From: Deltaproteobacteria bacterium
Lineage (GTDB): Bacteria; Desulfobacterota; GWC2-55-46
Direction: 5' to 3'
NCBI GenBank assembly: GCA_016235365.1
Contig: JACRLF010000037.1
Span: 1-40,691 of the forward strand
DNA: 40,691 bases
Positions 36,908-40,691 of this stretch are shown here, piece by piece (the stretch's first letter is position 1; each line of letters begins with the position of its first letter). The notes under the pieces were generated by a model. It saw nothing but the letters and a program-made list of their open reading frames with translations. It was not told the DNA's origin and made no database searches. A program made the position numbers and the translations under genes.

Positions 36908-37783
36908 ATGAGCGTATTGGTTGACAGGGACACAAGGGTTATCTGCCAGGGCATAACCGGCGAGCAGGGCACGTTCCATACCCGGCAGATGGTCGCCTAC
37001 GGCACGAAGATGGTCGGCGGCGTGACCCCCGGCAAGGGCGGCGCCGAGGTGGACGGCATACCGGTATTCGACACGGTGGAAGGGGCTGTAAAGGGGACGG
37101 GCGCTAACGCCTCCGTCATATACGTCCCGGCCCCGTTCGCGGCCGACGCGATAATGGAGGCCGTGGACGCCGGCATCGGGCTCGTCATCTGCATAACCGA
37201 GGGCATACCGGTGCTCGACATGGTCAAGGTCAGGAGGTTCATGGAGGGCAAACCCTCAAGGCTCGTAGGCCCCAACTGCCCTGGCGTCATAACCCCGGGG
37301 CAGTGCAAGATAGGGATAATGCCGGGCCATATACACAAACCGGGCGCGGTCGGCGTCGTTTCAAGGAGCGGGACCCTCACCTACGAGGCGGTGGACCAGC
37401 TCACGAGGCTCGGGCTCGGCCAGTCGACCTGCGTCGGCATCGGCGGGGACCCGGTGAACGGCACCAACTTCATCGACGTCCTCAAGCTCTTCCAGGAAGA
37501 CCCCGGCACCGAGGCCATCGTGATGATAGGCGAGATAGGCGGGGGCGCCGAGGAGGAGGCCGCCCTTTACATAAGAAAGAACGTGACAAAGCCGGTAGTG
37601 GGCTATATAGCCGGGGTCACGGCGCCCAAGGGTAAGAGGATGGGGCACGCCGGGGCCATCATATCCGGCGGCAAGGGCACGGCGGATGAGAAGATGGAGG
37701 CGATGGCCGTGGCCGGCGTCAGGGTCACCAGGAGCACGGCCGAGATAGGAAAGACGGTCATGGAGGCCCTCCAGAGGGCGTGA
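36908..37783 (+). CDS. sucD: Succinate-CoA ligase alpha subunit
   Basis: [31 protein letters not shown]...[26 protein letters not shown]...[21 protein letters not shown]. Confidence 0.96.
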   Translation: MSVLVDRDTRVICQGITGEQGTFHTRQMVAYGTKMVGGVTPGKGGAEVDGIPVFDTVEGAVKGTGANASVIYVPAPFAADAIMEAVDAGIGLVICITEGIPVLDMVKVRRFMEGKPSRLVGPNCPGVITPGQCKIGIMPGHIHKPGAVGVVSRSGTLTYEAVDQLTRLGLGQSTCVGIGGDPVNGTNFIDVLKLFQEDPGTEAIVMIGEIGGGAEEEAALYIRKNVTKPVVGYIAGVTAPKGKRMGHAGAIISGGKGTADEKMEAMAVAGVRVTRSTAEIGKTVMEALQRA

Positions 37784-37787
37784 CTAT

Positions 37788-37917
37788 CAGGCTGTTGAAA
37801 AAGTCCATCTACTGCGTTGTCATCGTCGCTCTGCTACGGCGTATGGACAAAATACGCCTCATTCCTCGCTCCTCGACGCCTCCCACGCCAAGTGGCGTGG
37901 GTCGGGAGCTTTTTGAA
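37788..37917. repeat. Dispersed palindromic repeat family R1, copy C (right tip missing; contains extra 9-bp-stem hairpin)
   Basis: CAGGCTGTTGAAAAAG...CTTTTTGAACA; interior GCGTATGGACAAAATACGCCTCATTCCTCGCTCCTCGAC matches copies A and B; extra CCCACGCCA-AG-TGGCGTGGG. Confidence 0.88.
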
Positions 37918-37922
37918 CATGC

Positions 37923-38072
37923 ATGGGGTGCAGCATCTGCGTGGACTTCTGCCCGACCAACGTGCTGGAGATGAGGGGCACGGTAGTGGCCGTGAAGGAC
38001 CTTGCGGCCTGCACCAGGTGCCAGCTCTGCGATCTCAGGTGCCCTGACTTCGCGATACAGGTCTTCGACTGA
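37923..38072 (+). pseudogene. korD: 2-oxoglutarate:ferredoxin oxidoreductase delta (ferredoxin) subunit, 5'-truncated
   Basis: Frame reads TGA-ACA-TGC-ATG: (C)MGCSICVDFCPTNVLEMRGTVVAVKDLAACTRCQLCDLRCPDFAIQVFD*; normal N-terminus absent, replaced by repeat R1 copy C. Confidence 0.85.
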
Positions 38073-38199
38073 GGGGATTGGTTGTGTTAGCGGACGTTTC
38101 CAGCCCAGGTCGCGGGGGGGCGCATCCGAAGGAAACCGGACACCTTGTGTTGTGTCAAGCCGAGGGCTATTCGAAGGAAACGCTAAAGGGGGTTTTGAA

Positions 38200-39330
38200 A
38201 TGGCTGAGAAGAAGAAAAAGCTCCTACAGGGCAATGAGGCTTGCGTTGAAGGGGCTCTCTACGCCGGCTGCAGGTTCTACGCCGGCTACCCCATAACGCC
38301 TTCGACCGAGATAGCCGAGGGCATGAGCGTAAGGCTCCCGAAGATCGGCGGCAAGTTCATACAGATGGAGGACGAGATAGGCGGGATAGCCGCGGCCATA
38401 GGGGGCTCTCTTGCCGGGCTCAAGTCCCTTACCGCCACGTCCGGGCCGGGTTTCTCGCTCAAGCAGGAGTGCCTGGGGTACGCCTGTCTGACCGAGATAC
38501 CCCTTGTCATAGTGAACGTGATGAGGGGAGGCCCGTCCACGGGATATCCGACCGGGCCGTCGCAGGCCGACATCATGCAGGCCAAGTGGGGGACGCACGG
38601 AGACCATCCCGCCATAGCCCTTACCCCGTCTTACGTGCAGGAGATACTCTCGGAGACCGTCAGGGCGTTCAACCTTTCAGAGAAGTACAGGACCCCGGTC
38701 ATAGTGCTCTATGACGAGATAATAGGGCATATGAGGGAGCCGATTACGATACCCGCGCCAGGGGATCTCGAGGTGGTGGACAGGGCCAAGCCGACGTGTC
38801 CGCCCGAGGAGTACTTCCCATACGACGACAGGTACGACGTGGCCCCTCTCGCGCCGTTCGGGAGCGGCTACAGGTTCCATGTGACCGGGCTCAACCACAA
38901 GAAAGACGGTTTCCCGACGAACGACTCGAAGATCATCCGCGAGAACAACGAGCGGATAATGAGGAAGGTGGACAAGAACCTCGAAGAGATATGGAAGAAC
39001 GAGGAGACATATCTCGACGACGCCGAGATAGCCGTCTTTGCCATAGGATCGACCGCGAGGTCGGCCAGGTTCGCGGTAAACGAGGCGCGGAAGGCCGGCA
39101 TCAAGGCGGGTCTATTGAGGCCGCTTACGATATGGCCGTTCCCGGACAAAGCTGTCAAGGAGCTTGCCAAAAAGGTGAAGGTAATAATAGTGCCGGAGCT
39201 CAACCTCGGCCAGATGGTCAATGAGGTCGAGCGCTGCTCCAAGAACGCCGAGGTCATCGGCATCCACAGGGTGGACGGCGAGCCGATAAACCCGGCCCAG
39301 ATACTCGATGTCATAAAGAAGCATAAGTAA
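38200..39330 (+). CDS. korA: 2-oxoglutarate:ferredoxin oxidoreductase alpha subunit
   Basis: GNEACVEGALYAGCRFYAGYPITPSTEIAEGM...FIQMEDEIGGIAAAIGGSLAGLKSLTATSGPGFSLKQE; start at internal ATG. Confidence 0.95.
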   Translation: MAEKKKKLLQGNEACVEGALYAGCRFYAGYPITPSTEIAEGMSVRLPKIGGKFIQMEDEIGGIAAAIGGSLAGLKSLTATSGPGFSLKQECLGYACLTEIPLVIVNVMRGGPSTGYPTGPSQADIMQAKWGTHGDHPAIALTPSYVQEILSETVRAFNLSEKYRTPVIVLYDEIIGHMREPITIPAPGDLEVVDRAKPTCPPEEYFPYDDRYDVAPLAPFGSGYRFHVTGLNHKKDGFPTNDSKIIRENNERIMRKVDKNLEEIWKNEETYLDDAEIAVFAIGSTARSARFAVNEARKAGIKAGLLRPLTIWPFPDKAVKELAKKVKVIIVPELNLGQMVNEVERCSKNAEVIGIHRVDGEPINPAQILDVIKKHK

Positions 39331-39391
39331 GGTACATAACCCCCCCGGTCCGTTCACGCGCGCCGGGATAACAACAGCCACGGAGGTCTGT

Positions 39392-40255
39392 ATGTCGTCG
39401 CCCGCCGTAACGGAAAAAAAGCAGAAGGTCAGCGTCCCGTTCGATTACAATAAATACCTGAGGCCGAACAAGCTGCCGCACATATGGTGCCCCGGTTGCG
39501 GCCACGGCATAGTCCTCAAGGCGATGCTCAGGGCCATACACGACAGCGGCATCGAGAAGGACAACATCTGCATGGTGTCCGGCATAGGGTGCTCGAGCAG
39601 GACCCCCGGCTATGTGGACTTCAATACGCTCCATACCCTGCACGGCAGGGCCATCGCCTTCGCCACCGGGATAAAGCTTGCAAAGCCCGAGCTCAAGGTC
39701 ATAGTCGTCACCGGGGACGGAGACGCCCTCGCCATCGGGGGCAACCACTTCATCCACGTCTGCCGCAGGAATATCGACATGACGATACTCGTCATGACGA
39801 ACGCGACCTACGGGATGACCGGGGGGCAGTACTCTCCGACCACCCCGATGGACTCCATATCCACGACGAGCCGCTACGGCAACATAGAGCCTCCGTTCGA
39901 CGCCTGCGGCATGGCGAAGGCCGCCGGGGCATCGTTCGTGGCCAGGGGCACGGCCTACCATACCATCGAGCTTGAGAAGACCATACTCGAGGCCATAGAG
40001 CACAAGGGGACGTCGGTAGTTGACATAATAGACGCCTGCCCGACGTACTTCGGAAGGGCGAACAAATACAAGAGCGCGAGCCAGATGATGGAGACGATAG
40101 AGAAGGACGGCACCGTCTCCGTGAAACAGGCCGACAAGCTGCCCCCGGAGAAGATCGAGGGCAAGGCATTAAGGGGCGTGCTCCACAAGATAGACAGGCC
40201 CGAGTACTGCGAGCAGTACTCGAATTTGATAGTTGAAAAAGCGAAGGGGAAATAG
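39392..40255 (+). CDS. korB: 2-oxoglutarate:ferredoxin oxidoreductase beta subunit (TPP-binding)
   Basis: LPHIWCPGCGHGIVLKAMLRAI...VSGIGCSSRTPGYVDFNTLHTLHGRAIAFATGIKLA...VVTGDGDALAIGGNH. Confidence 0.95.
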   Translation: MSSPAVTEKKQKVSVPFDYNKYLRPNKLPHIWCPGCGHGIVLKAMLRAIHDSGIEKDNICMVSGIGCSSRTPGYVDFNTLHTLHGRAIAFATGIKLAKPELKVIVVTGDGDALAIGGNHFIHVCRRNIDMTILVMTNATYGMTGGQYSPTTPMDSISTTSRYGNIEPPFDACGMAKAAGASFVARGTAYHTIELEKTILEAIEHKGTSVVDIIDACPTYFGRANKYKSASQMMETIEKDGTVSVKQADKLPPEKIEGKALRGVLHKIDRPEYCEQYSNLIVEKAKGK

Positions 40256-40290
40256 CCTGGCGTCCACCCCATTCAAGGAGGGTTTCAGAG

Positions 40291-40691
40291 ATGAGCGGCA
40301 GATATGAGATACGTTTCAGCGGCTCCGGCGGCCAGGGCATGATACTGGCCGGGATAATCATGGCGGAGGCCGCTTCAATCTACGGCGACAAGAACGCGGT
40401 GCAGAGCCAGTCCTACGGCCCGGAATCCAGGGGCGGGGCGAGCAAGGCCGAGGTCATAATAAGCGAACAGCCGATAGACTACCCGAAGGCCACGGCGATA
40501 GACTGCATGCTGGCCATGACCCAGGAGGCGTGTACCAAGTACTACTACGACATCAAGGACGGCGGCATCCTCCTCGTGGACTCCGAAGAGGTCAGGGAGG
40601 TCCCTCAGGGCAAATTCAAGGTCATAAAATTCCCGATAACCGGCACGGCGAGGGAATATCTCGGCAAGACCATCGTCGCCAACATCATCTC
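40291..40691 (+). CDS. korC: 2-oxoglutarate:ferredoxin oxidoreductase gamma subunit (runs off window)
   Basis: MSGRYEIRFSGSGGQGMILAGIIMAEAASIYGDKNAVQSQSYGPESRGGASKAEVIIS...; open to end of window. Confidence 0.92.
   Translation, partial: MSGRYEIRFSGSGGQGMILAGIIMAEAASIYGDKNAVQSQSYGPESRGGASKAEVIISEQPIDYPKATAIDCMLAMTQEACTKYYYDIKDGGILLVDSEEVREVPQGKFKVIKFPITGTAREYLGKTIVANII

Noticed and set aside
38002-38199. korA reading frame extension (442 aa)
   Set aside because: Overlaps the korD remnant in another frame; the MAEKKKKLLQGNEACVEGAL start at 38200 fits KorA.

Overview
The window is a GC-rich, anaerobe-type bacterial chromosome segment in three blocks. (1) About 0.2-10.5 kb, minus strand: chemotaxis/signal-transduction cluster with cheR, cheW, a frameshifted MCP, cheA, a STAS protein, cheY, two paralogous HAMP-less MCPs and a Zn-finger response regulator. 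(2) About 10.7-22.1 kb: accessory and repair region with an overlapping AddB-like/AddA-like helicase-nuclease pair, two hicBA-type toxin-antitoxin modules, a large lipoprotein (FnIII/beta-helix/TPR), gene remnants (acetyl-CoA synthetase tail, DNA methyltransferase), and tRNA-Arg(TCT) and tRNA-Pro(TGG), the latter with a duplicated 3' end. (3) 22.3 kb to the end, plus strand: a TCA/reductive-TCA supercluster mdh-fumA-fumB-hdrC-hdrB-[GIY-YIG element]-hdrA-mvhD/flxD-flxC-flxB-flxA-frdB-frdA-sucC-sucD-korD(5'-truncated)-korA-korB-korC(partial). The main points for a second look are: a possible soluble bifurcating or confurcating Hdr-Flx-fumarate reductase coupled to 2-oxoglutarate:ferredoxin oxidoreductase; several palindromic or TIR-bounded repeat families occupying the operon's intergenic gaps; one palindromic element inserted in frame inside the addB-like gene; a GIY-YIG ORF framed by inverted repeats that overlap its stop codon; and a repeat that appears to have removed the 5' end of korD. 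All calls come from reading the sequence and the supplied ORF track; no database search was run.
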